From assembly GCF_001613425.1 (NCBI RefSeq), contig NZ_BDCI01000047.1, positions 111,742 to 175,741 on the forward strand: a DNA stretch of 64,000 bases, in the 5' to 3' direction. Below the pieces are notes generated by a model. It was not told where the DNA came from. It did not search any database and worked only from the letters and a program-made list of their open reading frames with translations. Position 1 is the first letter of the stretch; every line of letters starts with the position of its first letter. Below are positions 33,378 through 42,189 of the stretch, piece by piece. This stretch comes from Nocardia vulneris. GTDB lineage: Bacteria > Actinomycetota > Actinomycetes > Mycobacteriales > Mycobacteriaceae. Made by a program: the position numbers and the translations under genes.

Positions 33378-34313
33378 CTACCCGGCGGCCAGCCACTGAC
33401 CGAGCCGCGCCCGATACTCCCCCACCAGTTCCGGTTGCCAGCGCGCGAAATACGCGGTCTGGTTCAGCGCGTACAAGCCGACGCCCAGCCGCAACCGCAC
33501 CGCGTCGGCCGGGTCCGGCGGGAAATGGTCGCGGTACGACTCCAGGAACGGCTCTTGCGCCCCCGGCCACCATTCGAACAGCAGCTCGCTGAGCTTGCCG
33601 AAATCGGCGAATCTGTCGTAGTAGTGCGCATGTTCGAAGTCGAGCAGTGCCGCGGGCGCACCGTTGTCGACCAGCATGTTGTCCAGGTACAGATCGCCGT
33701 GCACGAGCGAGGCGGGCTCGCCGGTGCCGAGTTCGGCGATGACGCGAGCGAAAGCAGCAGCGATCGTCGCGGGAGTGGCGGGCAGCGCCGCTTCGGGAAC
33801 CGCGCGCAGCGCGGCCTCGACCTGATCGGTGGCAGCCGCCGCCCAGGTCGTCCGTTTCGCCGAACCGGTGACCGCGCCGAAGGTTTCGCGCCGAATGCCG
33901 TGCAGGGTGCCCAGCCAGTCGCCGAGCGTGCTCGCCAGCAGGCGCAGATCGGCCCGGTCCGCGCGTAGCGCGGCGGTCCCGCTCTCGCCGGGCAGGTATT
34001 CCTGAATGGTCACCGGCAGACCGAGCGGGGTGTGCGGCACGAATTCGTGATAGTGCACCGTCGGCACGCCGGCCTCGCTCGCCAGGCGAGTCGCCGTCAC
34101 CGTGGCGCGGACATACTCCGGATCGGTGCTGCGCCCGGGAATGCGCACGAGCAACCGGCCGTCGACGGTCTCGGCCAGCCAGAGACAGTTGCTGTAGCTG
34201 GGCGGGCCAGGCCGGATCGAGGTCACCCGGGCCGCCGGGCAAGCCTGCGCCAGCACTCCGGCGATATCCCCTGCCGTCCACTCGGCGGCGCTGCGAACCG
34301 GCTGACTGACCAC
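33378..34313 (-). CDS. Aminoglycoside phosphotransferase (APH) family kinase
   Basis: 311 residues. N-lobe with SNCLWLAETVDGRLLVRIPG, VTIQEYLPGESG hinge, catalytic loop LVHGDLYLDNMLVDNG and metal site LLDFEHAHYYD. Substrate unknown. Its stop abuts the antitoxin stop: the two genes converge with no gap. It is unrelated in close detail to the kinase at 30.8 kb, so the pair is not a simple tandem duplication. Confidence 0.82.
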   Translation of the reverse strand: MVSQPVRSAAEWTAGDIAGVLAQACPAARVTSIRPGPPSYSNCLWLAETVDGRLLVRIPGRSTDPEYVRATVTATRLASEAGVPTVHYHEFVPHTPLGLPVTIQEYLPGESGTAALRADRADLRLLASTLGDWLGTLHGIRRETFGAVTGSAKRTTWAAAATDQVEAALRAVPEAALPATPATIAAAFARVIAELGTGEPASLVHGDLYLDNMLVDNGAPAALLDFEHAHYYDRFADFGKLSELLFEWWPGAQEPFLESYRDHFPPDPADAVRLRLGVGLYALNQTAYFARWQPELVGEYRARLGQWLAAG

Positions 34314-34368
34314 GCTCCAGTTCTACCAGCGCGCGCCCGGGTCCCGCAGATCTGTACCCCGCGCCTGC

Positions 34369-34932
34369 TCAGCGTTCGTCGGCCATCTCGAAGGCGCCGG
34401 CGGTCAAGCGGTCGATCAGGCGCTGGGTCCATTCGGCGCGGCTGTCCGCCGTGTGCAGCCACAGACCGAGCACCTCGCCGACCGGGCCCCAGGTATCGAG
34501 ATCGGTACCGGGCGAGAGGTGTTCGGTGATGCTCGCGCGCCACCGTGCCATCTGCTCGGCGCGCTGCCGGAGCAGATCGATGGCCTCCGCGCGCGGCAGA
34601 TCGTCGATCAGCCCGACCGCGGCGGCGAGCACGTCCAGCCGCGGATCGCGCTGGGCGAGCGCCGCGCGCAGCAGACCGAGATAGGCCTGCTGCCCGGCGT
34701 CGGTGGTCTCGTATTCGATGCGCGGCGGACCACCGGTGGTGCTCGCGGTGGTTTCGTGCGCGATCAGCAGCTGTTCGGCGGTCATCGCTTTGAGCGCGTG
34801 ATACACCGAGCCGGATTTGACGCCGGCCCATTCGTGGGCGCCCCAGGATTCCAGATCGGCCCGGACCTGATAGCCGTGTGCTCGCCCGCGCCGCCGCACC
34901 GCGCCGAGCACCAAGAGCCGAACTGCCGACAT
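34369..34932 (-). CDS. PadR family regulator
   Basis: 187 residues. The winged-helix N-terminus is typical: RLLVLGAVRRRGRAHGYQVRADLESWG, VKSGSVYHALKAMTAEQLL (recognition helix) and the wing PPRIEYETTDAGQQAYLGLL. The C-terminal part is the helical dimerisation domain. ATG at 34932 with GGTAGGACC upstream. It lies 28 bases after the VOC gene on the same strand and likely controls that unit via the CTAGCCAA-N2-TTGGCTAG sites at 35.7 kb. Confidence 0.88.
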   Translation of the reverse strand: MSAVRLLVLGAVRRRGRAHGYQVRADLESWGAHEWAGVKSGSVYHALKAMTAEQLLIAHETTASTTGGPPRIEYETTDAGQQAYLGLLRAALAQRDPRLDVLAAAVGLIDDLPRAEAIDLLRQRAEQMARWRASITEHLSPGTDLDTWGPVGEVLGLWLHTADSRAEWTQRLIDRLTAGAFEMADER

Positions 34933-34960
34933 CGGTCCTACCTTTCGCGCCGGGAGCGGG

Positions 34961-35689
34961 TCACTGATCGGCTCGCCACGCGGCCAGAATACGGTGCAGC
35001 TCCGCGACACCGGCCAGGGCGTCGGCGAGCGCCGCGCGGTCCGCGCCGGTCAGCGGGACGGTTGCGATCCGGGTGAGCAGCGCGTCGGCATGGGCCGGAT
35101 CATCCAGGCGCACAGCGAGTTCGGCCCGATAGACGAGCGCATCGACCAGATCGACGGTCGTCGCGCCGGCTTCGGTGCGCCGCAACGTCGCATCGAGGAT
35201 CTTCGCCGCCTGCGCGTCCTCGCCGCGCGAATCCGCCTGTACCACAGCATCATCGATCGCCTTGCGGAGTTTCGACGTCGGGCCCGCCGCATCGGTGGCG
35301 CGCATCGGGAAGAAGCGGATCCAGTTCCCGCCCGGATCGACCACAAGGAAACCGGTGAGATTGTCGGTGTTCTTGCGCCTTCGGGGACGGGTCATCCGCG
35401 GCGTCCCGGCGACCAGCAGTTTGCCGTGCTTCGCCCGCATTCCGGCCGCGAACGAGTCGAACAGTGCGCCGATATCGGGTACCTGCACCACGCACGACCC
35501 GTAGGAGTCGGCGGGCACGAAGCCGGGCATCCCGAAGAACTGCAACCCGATGTCTTCGCGCTGCATCCCGATGGCGGGATTGGGCCGGGCCTGGCGGTAG
35601 GTCTGCTCGAAGCCGAGCATTCGGTAGAACTCGCCCATCTCGTCGATGTCCACGCAGGGCAACAGCGGGGTAATGATCTCTCCGGCCAT
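34961..35689 (-). CDS. VOC (glyoxalase-type) protein with helical C-terminal domain
   Basis: 242 residues. The first 130 residues form a vicinal-oxygen-chelate fold: ITPLLPCVDIDEMGEFYRMLGF, IGLQFFGMPGF, GFLVVDPGGNWIRFFP. Bleomycin-resistance-like members of this group bind drugs instead of acting as enzymes. Residues about 140-240 form an Ala-rich helical repeat (QAAKILDATLRRTEAG, YRAELAVRLDDPAHADALL), TPR-like. Co-transcribed with the PadR regulator, so a drug- or stress-responsive role is likely but unproven. Confidence 0.8.
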   Translation of the reverse strand: MAGEIITPLLPCVDIDEMGEFYRMLGFEQTYRQARPNPAIGMQREDIGLQFFGMPGFVPADSYGSCVVQVPDIGALFDSFAAGMRAKHGKLLVAGTPRMTRPRRRKNTDNLTGFLVVDPGGNWIRFFPMRATDAAGPTSKLRKAIDDAVVQADSRGEDAQAAKILDATLRRTEAGATTVDLVDALVYRAELAVRLDDPAHADALLTRIATVPLTGADRAALADALAGVAELHRILAAWRADQ

Positions 35690-35721
35690 GTCGGCACATC
35701 CTTCGCTGCGATGCTCGATTA

Positions 35722-35785
35722 CTAGCCAAAATTGGCTAGCAAAGGAAGCGTAGCCGCAGCTGGTCGACTAAGCAAACTTGGCTAG
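35722..35785. promoter_or_regulatory. Two PadR-type operators
   Basis: Site 1, CTAGCCAA-AA-TTGGCTAG (35722-35739), is a perfect 8+2+8 dyad. Site 2, CTAAGCAA-AC-TTGGCTAG (35768-35785), has the same right arm and six of eight left-arm bases. The centres are 46 bases apart, about four and a half helical turns. They lie upstream of the VOC-padR operon (start 35689), so they are the likely operators. Confidence 0.6.
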
Positions 35786-35805
35786 TCCGTCGATCGGCGG
35801 ACGCC

Positions 35806-36237
35806 TCAGTCGGCGCGCGGAAGCCAGGCGCGCCGCTCGTCGGCGAGGGAACCGCTCGGCGGGATCGCGACGACGTCGACGAGCAGTAGTGAGGCATACG
35901 GCACCCCGCCGACCAGGTGCGTGCGCAGCGACACCGCACCGCCGAAATCGTGCGCGACGACATGCGGCCGGTCGATCTGCCAGTAGTCGAGCAGCGCGGC
36001 GAACGCCAGCGCCTGACTGCCGAAATCGACCGGGTCCTCGGATCGCTTCGACGACGCGCCATAGCCGGGCATATCCCAGAGGTAGACGGTGAAGTCGTCG
36101 GTCAGCGCCTCGGCGAACGGCCGCCACAGCACCGACGAGAACGGTGTGCCGTGACAGAACACCACCGCGGGCCCCCGCCCCGCGCTCCCCCACGAGATCC
36201 GCCGCCCCTGCCATTCGAAATCTTCCGAAAGCTCCAT
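35806..36237 (-). pseudogene. Truncated alpha/beta hydrolase (N-terminal half only)
   Basis: The frame encodes only 143 residues of a protein that normally has about 270-290. It keeps the oxyanion motif VVFCHGTPFSS and the nucleophile elbow VVAHDFGGAVSLR (Asp nucleophile D97, as in haloalkane-dehalogenase-like enzymes) but ends with RRAWLPRAD, losing the cap, the acid and the catalytic His. No continuation is seen in the other frames up to the PadR sites at 35785. It is divergent from the LysR gene 66 bases away, its probable old partner. Likely a deletion remnant. Confidence 0.7.
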
Positions 36238-36303
36238 AGCAGGGCCGTACCCGCCGGCCGATCGGGGGAAACGAACCACCGCGGCCGCCCGTAGGGTCGA
36301 GCC

Positions 36304-37176
36304 GTGGAACTGCGTCAACTCCGGTATTTCGTCACCGTCGCGGAGGAATTGCACTTCGGGCGGGCCGCCGAACGGCTGCACATCGTCCAGTCGGCGGTCA
36401 GTCAGCAGGTGCGCCGGCTCGAACGCGAGCTCGGCGTCGAACTGTTCGATCGGTCGCCGCGGCGGGTGATGCTGACCGAGGCAGGCGCGCACTTCCTGCC
36501 CGGCGCCCGGGACGCACTGGCGGCGGCCGCCCGCGCGCAGGCCTCGATCACCGGGTTCGTCGCGGGCGCCACACTGCGGCTCGGCACCGGCACCGGCCTG
36601 GGCGACCACCTCGATCGCATCGTGGCACGGCTGGTGCCGCAGGTGCGGGTCGAGCCGGTGTCCGCGTCCACCCGCGCCCGGGTCGAGCAGGTGCTCGACG
36701 GACGCCTCGACGCCGCGTTCGTCCGCGGCCCGTTCGAGCATCCCGGCCTGCGTCGCATCCCGGTGTGGGACGACCCGCTGCTGGTCGCGATCTCGGCTCG
36801 GCATCCGCTCGCCACGGCACCGGAACTCGCGCTGGCCGACCTCGCGCCTTACCCGCTGCGGATCACCGAGCGCCGGATCAATCCCCCGCTGGTCGATCTC
36901 GTCGTCGGCGCCTGTCACGACGCCGGATTCGAGCCGGTGCCGGGTCCGGTCAGCGCCGCGCTGCCGGACACCCTGGCGATGATCGGCTCCGACAGCAGTT
37001 GGACCGTCGTGTACGCCGCGCACGCGCGCCAGCTGCGCAGCACCAGGGTGGTGTTCAGTGCCCCTGCCGCGCCGGGGCTTTCGCTGGAGACGGCACTCGT
37101 GGTGCGGGCCGCGCAGGCGCCGCCCGCGTTACCCATCCTGCTCGCCGCCTGCGAATTCGACGATAGCGATCGGTGA
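36304..37176 (+). CDS. LysR family regulator
   Basis: 290 residues. VELRQLRYFVTVAEELHFGRAAERLHIVQSAVSQQVRRLERELG is the standard winged helix-turn-helix (residues 1-60), followed by VELFDRSPRRVMLTEAG and an effector-binding domain with ATLRLGTGTGLGDHLDRI. LysR regulators usually control a divergent gene, here the truncated hydrolase at 36237, so its original target may be broken. GTG start; the short intergenic region has only a GC-rich palindrome. Confidence 0.9.
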   Translation: MELRQLRYFVTVAEELHFGRAAERLHIVQSAVSQQVRRLERELGVELFDRSPRRVMLTEAGAHFLPGARDALAAAARAQASITGFVAGATLRLGTGTGLGDHLDRIVARLVPQVRVEPVSASTRARVEQVLDGRLDAAFVRGPFEHPGLRRIPVWDDPLLVAISARHPLATAPELALADLAPYPLRITERRINPPLVDLVVGACHDAGFEPVPGPVSAALPDTLAMIGSDSSWTVVYAAHARQLRSTRVVFSAPAAPGLSLETALVVRAAQAPPALPILLAACEFDDSDR

Positions 37177-37281
37177 TCGCAGCGTGCGCGAACTGCCGCT
37201 TGGACCGGCGCCGCGGGTGCAGCAGATTGGTCGGTAGGCCCGCTCGAAACCGCGCGGGGCACACCGAGAAAGGATTCCACC

Positions 37282-37464
37282 ATGCCGAATGTCGTCGTCC
37301 AGCAGCTGCCCAAGACCGACGAGGCCAAGCGCGAGCTGGTGCGCCGGATCACCGACGCATTCGTCGACGCGTACAAGTCGCCGGCCGAGTCGGTGCACGT
37401 CTGGATCGAGGAGTACCCGGCCGACGGCTACGCGGTCGGCGGAAAGTTCATCGCCGACAAGTAG
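37282..37464 (+). CDS. 4-oxalocrotonate tautomerase-like protein
   Basis: 60 residues, the standard length. After start-Met removal, P1 is the catalytic base (MPNVVVQQLPKTDEAKRELV), and helix ITDAFVDAYKSPAESVHVWIEE with its Trp matches the tautomerase fold. Members isomerise unsaturated keto acids in aromatic degradation. AGAAAGGA lies upstream. It stands alone after the LysR gene, which could regulate it too. Confidence 0.88.
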   Translation: MPNVVVQQLPKTDEAKRELVRRITDAFVDAYKSPAESVHVWIEEYPADGYAVGGKFIADK

Positions 37465-37483
37465 ACCCGCGCGCCGAGGCGAT

Positions 37484-37509
37484 CGGCCCCGTCGCAGCCG
37501 ACGGGGCCG
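37484..37509 (+). terminator. Hairpin after the tautomerase gene
   Basis: CGGCCCCGTCG (37484-37494) pairs perfectly with CGACGGGGCCG (37499-37509) around the loop CAGC, 20 bases after the stop. Confidence 0.75.
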
Positions 37510-37621
37510 GTCTCGACAAACGCGCTGATCAGCGGCGTGTCGGCGGGTGACGGCGGACCGTGCAATGCCAGGATGAGCAGGCACTGGGCAACGTTGTCGG
37601 AGGCTCGTCGAGGGAGCATGC

Positions 37622-39922
37622 ATGTCGCGTCGCCGTCTGGCCTGCCTCGTTGTCCCGCTGTTGCTTCCGTTCGTCCCCGCCGGGGCGCAGGCCGAAACCG
37701 CGGTCGATACCAGCCGGTACGTGAATCCGTTCGTCGGCACCCAGGACGGTGGGCCCGATTTCGGACACGGCGGCGGCGCGGGCATGACCTTTCCCGGCGC
37801 GGTGGCCCCGTTCGGGATGATGCAGTGGAGCCCGGACACCGTGCGCTCCGCGGGCGGCGGGTACAAGTACGAGGACAACCGGCTGTACGGATTCTCGATG
37901 ACGCATATCTCCGGACCGGGATGCACTGGCGCGCAAGACTTTCCGGTACTGCCGATCAGCGGCTCGATCGGCCGGTCGCCGGCCGTCGACGGGGCGGGCT
38001 ACCTGCAGACCTTCGACCACGCGAACGAGCGGGCCGACCCGGGCTACTACAGCGTGACCACCGATTCCGGGGTGCGGACCGAGCTGACCACCGCCACCCG
38101 CGGCGGCGTCGCCCGGTTCACCTTCCCCACCGGCCGGCCCGGCACGGTGCTGCTCGACGTCACCGGCTCGGTCAACGGCGTCGAGGACGCCGAGATCACC
38201 CTCGACGGCAATGCGGTATCCGGCTGGGCGCACACCGGCGGGTTCTGTGGCGCGAAGAGCCGGTACCGGGTGCACTTCCACGCCACCTTCGATCGTCCGA
38301 TCACGGCGTCGGGCACCTGGCGCGACGATGTCCTCTATCCCGGCGACCATTCCGTCACAGGCAAGGCGCAGACGCGCCGCACCCGGTCCGGCGAGATCGC
38401 CAGCAACGGCCAGGGCAGCGGGCTGTTCCTGCAGTTCGACTCCGACCGCCCGGTGCAGATGCGCACCGCCATCTCCTATGTCAGCGTCGAGGGCGCCCGG
38501 CGCAATCTCGCCGCCGAGGTCGGCGCCAAGGATTTCGACACCGTGCGGGCGGAAGCGCACGCGGCCTGGCAGCGCAGGCTGGATCAGATCGTGGTTACCG
38601 GCGGTGCACCAGATCGGTTGCGTACCTTCTATTCCGCGCTCTACCACGTGTTCTTGCAGCCGTACATCTTCGACGATGTGGACGGCAACTACACCGGGTT
38701 CGACGGTCGCGTCCATCAGGTGCGCCCGGGACATCATCACTACGCCACCTTCTCCGGGTGGGACATCTATCGCAGTGCGGCACAACTACTCGCCTGGCTG
38801 GCACCCGATGTCGCCTCGGATATCGCGCAATCCATGTACGACAACGCGCACGCGCTCGGGGACGTGTGGGATCGGTGGTCGCATCAGAACACCGTCACCG
38901 GCGTGATGAACGGCGACCCGTACCATTCGATCCTCGCCAGCGCCTACGCCTTCGGGGCACGGGACTTCGCGGCCGCGGACGCACTGGCCTCGATGATCGC
39001 CGGCGCCGAACGCGTCGGCGAGCTGTCCGGCTACACCGAACGCCCCGGCAACGACCAGTATCTGCGGCTCGGCTGGGTACCGGATCAGGTGTCGGACACC
39101 CTGGAATACAACATCGCCGATTTCGGCATCGCTCAATTGGCCGCACGACTGGGCGCAACCGAGCAGCACGACACCTTCCTGCGCCGTGCGAGCGGCTGGG
39201 AGCATCTGTTCAATCCGTTCACGGGCTGGCTGCAACCGCGCTCCGGGATCGGCTTCTTCGGGCTTCTGTTCGATCCGGCGGCCACCGCGGGTTACGTGGA
39301 AGGCAATGGGGCGCAATACCATTGGATGGTTTTGCACAACGTGGGTGCGCTCTTCGCCAAGATGGGCGGCCGGGACCGCGCCGCCGCCCGCCTCGACGAG
39401 TTCTTCACCGAACTCAACGCGGGCCCGCACGCGCCGCATGCCTACCTCGGCAACGAACCGTCGCTGCAGACCCCCTGGCTGTACGCGTGGGCCGGGCGGC
39501 CGCACCGCACCCAGGACGTGGTGCACCGGGCGCGCACCGAACTCTTCGGCCCGGAAGCCGACGGCCTGGCCGGCAATGACGATCTGGGCACGATGTCGGC
39601 CTGGTACGTCTGGGCCGCGCTCGGGTTGTATCCCGTGATCCCCGGCCGCGCCGAGCTTTTCGTACACGGGCCCGCGTTCGAGTCCGCCGTGGTGCGCCGC
39701 TCGACCGGCGCCGAATTCACCATCGTCGCGCCGGAAACCTCCGACGCCAACCGCTACATCCAATCGTTGCGGGTCGACGGCGCGGACACGACGAGGGCGT
39801 GGCTGCCCGAGTCGTTCGCGCTGTCCGGCGGACGCCTCGACTTCACCATGGGCCCGCGACCCGCGCCCCGGTTCGGCGCCACGGACGCCGACACGCCGCC
39901 GTCGTTCGGCGTCCGGCGGTAG
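37622..39922 (+). CDS. Secreted GH92 alpha-mannosidase
   Basis: 766 residues with a signal peptide (RLACLVVPLLLPFVPAGAQAE). Domain order fits GH92: beta-sandwich with SRYVNPFVGTQDGGPDFGHGGG (residues about 30-55) and FSMTHISGPGC, then a helical barrel with YHVFLQPYIFDDVDGNY, FSGWDIYRSAAQLL, and GNDDLGTMSAWYVWAALGLYPVIPG near residue 640, which holds the Ca2+-linked acidic residues. GH92 enzymes cut alpha-1,2/1,3/1,6-mannosides, which would suit lipoarabinomannan or host N-glycan remodelling. GGGAGC precedes ATG 37622. Confidence 0.9.
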   Translation: MSRRRLACLVVPLLLPFVPAGAQAETAVDTSRYVNPFVGTQDGGPDFGHGGGAGMTFPGAVAPFGMMQWSPDTVRSAGGGYKYEDNRLYGFSMTHISGPGCTGAQDFPVLPISGSIGRSPAVDGAGYLQTFDHANERADPGYYSVTTDSGVRTELTTATRGGVARFTFPTGRPGTVLLDVTGSVNGVEDAEITLDGNAVSGWAHTGGFCGAKSRYRVHFHATFDRPITASGTWRDDVLYPGDHSVTGKAQTRRTRSGEIASNGQGSGLFLQFDSDRPVQMRTAISYVSVEGARRNLAAEVGAKDFDTVRAEAHAAWQRRLDQIVVTGGAPDRLRTFYSALYHVFLQPYIFDDVDGNYTGFDGRVHQVRPGHHHYATFSGWDIYRSAAQLLAWLAPDVASDIAQSMYDNAHALGDVWDRWSHQNTVTGVMNGDPYHSILASAYAFGARDFAAADALASMIAGAERVGELSGYTERPGNDQYLRLGWVPDQVSDTLEYNIADFGIAQLAARLGATEQHDTFLRRASGWEHLFNPFTGWLQPRSGIGFFGLLFDPAATAGYVEGNGAQYHWMVLHNVGALFAKMGGRDRAAARLDEFFTELNAGPHAPHAYLGNEPSLQTPWLYAWAGRPHRTQDVVHRARTELFGPEADGLAGNDDLGTMSAWYVWAALGLYPVIPGRAELFVHGPAFESAVVRRSTGAEFTIVAPETSDANRYIQSLRVDGADTTRAWLPESFALSGGRLDFTMGPRPAPRFGATDADTPPSFGVRR

Positions 39923-40015
39923 CCACCGGGCGCGGCGTCGGGCGCGGCGCGGTGGAATCGGCGTTGCTGCGGGCGAACCGACCCGTTCGCGCCGGCATCG
40001 ATCCCACTATTGACT

Positions 40016-41377
40016 ATGGACACAGACGAAGTGGCGGCGGACGAAGTAGGCAGACTCGTCGGTGCGGTGGCACCGACCGATTCGTTCCCTACGGTCGACG
40101 AATTGGACCACTTCGTCGACGCATTGGCCCGCGCGTTACCCGATCGGGTCACCGTCACAGAGCTCGGCGGGTCGCGCGGCGGGCACCCGATCAGGTGCGT
40201 GCGGATCGGCGCCGGGCTCCGGCAAGTGGTGGTGGTCGGCAATCCGCATCCGAACGAACCCATCGGCATGGCGACCATCCGGCACCTGCTCGGCAGGCTC
40301 ACCCGCGAAGGCGACCGGACCCTCGGCGCGACTTGGCATTTCGTGCTCTGCATGGACCCGGACGGCACCCGGCTCAACGAGGGCTGGTTCGCCGGACCGC
40401 GCACGAGAACCACTGTCGCGCACGGCTTCTATCGGCCACCGGCCGCCGAGCAACCGGAGTGGTGCTTCCCGACCAGCTGGCGCGGCCACGCGGTGGGCGC
40501 GCCGCTGCCCGAGACGAAAGCGCTGATGGGTCTGATCGATCGAACCCGGCCCGCGCTGATCGTGTCGTTGCACAACGCCGATTTCGGCGGCGGATTCTTC
40601 TACACCACCGGCGGTGACCCCGAATACTGGTCCGGGCTGACCGGACAGCTCGCCGCCGCCGGCGTGCCGATCTACACCGGCGAACCCGACGTTCCCGGCG
40701 CGACGACCTGGCAGCCCGGGGTCTTCGAACTGCCGCCGTTCCCACGGATCGCCGAGGCGCTGGCCGGCGACGGCATCGAACCGCTGGCGATGATGTACGG
40801 CGGCGGCATCCGCGACTACGCCGCGTCCCACGCAACCGCCATCCTGGTGTGCGAACTGCCGCTGTGGGTGGACCCGCGGGTCGCCGACGAGACGCCGAGC
40901 GGCCACCGGATCGCCGATGTCCTGCACGCCACCGCGACCGATTACGAGGAGATCGCCGACCTGATCAGCGGGGTGCTCGGTCGCCTCACGGCCCACCTGG
41001 ACGGCAGCAGCCCTTTCCAACGAGCCTTGACCGACACGGTCCGGGCCCTGCGCGGAAACGCGATCGCCAAACGATCGGCCACCGATACCCGGCAGGCCAC
41101 CGTCGGCGAGATCTTCATCGAGAAGTACGTGTGGGCGGGGGTAGCCCGGTTGCGGGCCGGCGGCATGTTGCTCCGACTGCTCGAATCGTCCGCGGGCACC
41201 GGGCCGCAAGAGGTGGTCGCCGAACGTCTCCGCTTCGCGCCGATCTTCGACAAGTGGTGTGCCGACATCGAGGCCGACGCGCCCGGACAGCCCGTGCCGA
41301 TCCAGCACCTGGTTGCCGTCCAGTCCGCCGCCATCGTGACCGCCGTGGCCCGGCTGCGCGACGGCCGGCCGATCTGA
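40016..41377 (+). CDS. M14-type zinc carboxypeptidase-like protein
   Basis: 453 residues. The zinc motif HxxE is visible in VVVGNPHPNEPIGMATIR, with the third ligand His in IVSLHNADFGGGF and the likely catalytic Glu in LVCELPLWVD. GSRGGHPIRCVRIG before it is typical of M14 barrels. Residues beyond 300 are an Ala-rich helical extension with no family match. There is no signal peptide. No clear SD precedes ATG 40016, so it may be leaderless. Substrate unknown. Confidence 0.75.
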   Translation: MDTDEVAADEVGRLVGAVAPTDSFPTVDELDHFVDALARALPDRVTVTELGGSRGGHPIRCVRIGAGLRQVVVVGNPHPNEPIGMATIRHLLGRLTREGDRTLGATWHFVLCMDPDGTRLNEGWFAGPRTRTTVAHGFYRPPAAEQPEWCFPTSWRGHAVGAPLPETKALMGLIDRTRPALIVSLHNADFGGGFFYTTGGDPEYWSGLTGQLAAAGVPIYTGEPDVPGATTWQPGVFELPPFPRIAEALAGDGIEPLAMMYGGGIRDYAASHATAILVCELPLWVDPRVADETPSGHRIADVLHATATDYEEIADLISGVLGRLTAHLDGSSPFQRALTDTVRALRGNAIAKRSATDTRQATVGEIFIEKYVWAGVARLRAGGMLLRLLESSAGTGPQEVVAERLRFAPIFDKWCADIEADAPGQPVPIQHLVAVQSAAIVTAVARLRDGRPI

Positions 41378-41451
41378 CCCTGACCGGCGGATACGCCACC
41401 GATTTCGAAGTCACGGTTTCGTAACGGACGGCGTTGGGTAATCACAGATAC

Positions 41452-41649
41452 ATGACATCGACGGATAACCGACCCAGCCGCATCGCCGGCTTGGAGCCGG
41501 GGACCGCGGTTTTGGCATTCGCTACGTGCCTTGCCTTTTCGATCGGCATTGCCACTCTTACGCAGTCTGCTGTCACCACGGTCCTCGCCTGCCTCAGCAT
41601 CGCGGCCGGACTCGTACTCGTACTGAACATCTTGCCGCACAAGGCCTGA
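41452..41649 (+). CDS. Small two-helix membrane protein
   Basis: 65 residues: polar start (MTSTDNRPSRIAGLEPGT), then VLAFATCLAFSIGIATL and VLACLSIAAGLVLVLNIL as two membrane helices, ending HKA. ATG 41452. The same type of small membrane protein is common in actinomycetes but has no named family. It stands alone between the M14 and NTF2-type genes. Confidence 0.5.
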   Translation: MTSTDNRPSRIAGLEPGTAVLAFATCLAFSIGIATLTQSAVTTVLACLSIAAGLVLVLNILPHKA

Positions 41650-41742
41650 CACCCGACTCCCCCGCTCGCGGCCGGGTCTTGCATCCCGCGCACAACCCTG
41701 GTGGCATTGCGCCGAACCGTTCGGCGTAATTCGGAGGCGAGC

Positions 41743-42189
41743 ATGCTGTCCCTGCAAGAGATTTCCGATCGCATGGAGATCCAGGACCTGATGGTCCGGT
41801 ATTCGCACGCGGTCGACACCGGGCAGTGGGACCTGCTGGACGACATCTTCACCGATGACGCGCACATCGACTACACCGCGATGGGCGGTCCCGCGGGCGA
41901 CGTGGCGGCGACGAAGCGATTCCTCGCCGCCATGCTGCCCAATTTCCCCGCGTTCCAGCACCTCATCAGCAATTCCTCGATCACCGTCGACGGCGACACG
42001 GCCATCGGTCGCACCATGTGCCACAACCCGATGATGATGTCCGGCGGGGACGGTCCGTCGAGCCTCATGCTGTGCGGGCTGTGGTACCTGGACACCTTCG
42101 CCCGCATCGACGGACGCTGGCGCATCGCGCGCCGGGTCGAGGAGAAGAGCTATATGTTCGTCGCACAGGCATTGCCGGGCACCGGTTAG
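41743..42189 (+). CDS. NTF2/SnoaL-like protein
   Basis: 148 residues, a SnoaL_4-type cone fold: EIQDLMVRYSHAVDTGQWDLLDDIFTDDAHIDYT, HLISNSSITVDGDTAIGRTM, WYLDTFARIDGRWRIARRVEEKSY. Members bind or isomerise small hydrophobic molecules. The D-R-YS-A-D pattern is conserved but the catalytic base is uncertain. GGAGGCGAGC precedes ATG 41743. Its stop overlaps that of the converging acyltransferase by three bases. Confidence 0.8.
   Translation: MLSLQEISDRMEIQDLMVRYSHAVDTGQWDLLDDIFTDDAHIDYTAMGGPAGDVAATKRFLAAMLPNFPAFQHLISNSSITVDGDTAIGRTMCHNPMMMSGGDGPSSLMLCGLWYLDTFARIDGRWRIARRVEEKSYMFVAQALPGTG

Noticed and set aside
30805..34313. APH-family kinases at 30.8 and 33.4 kb as a tandem duplication
   Set aside because: The sequences share only family motifs and lie in unrelated contexts with a methyltransferase and toxin-antitoxin pair between.
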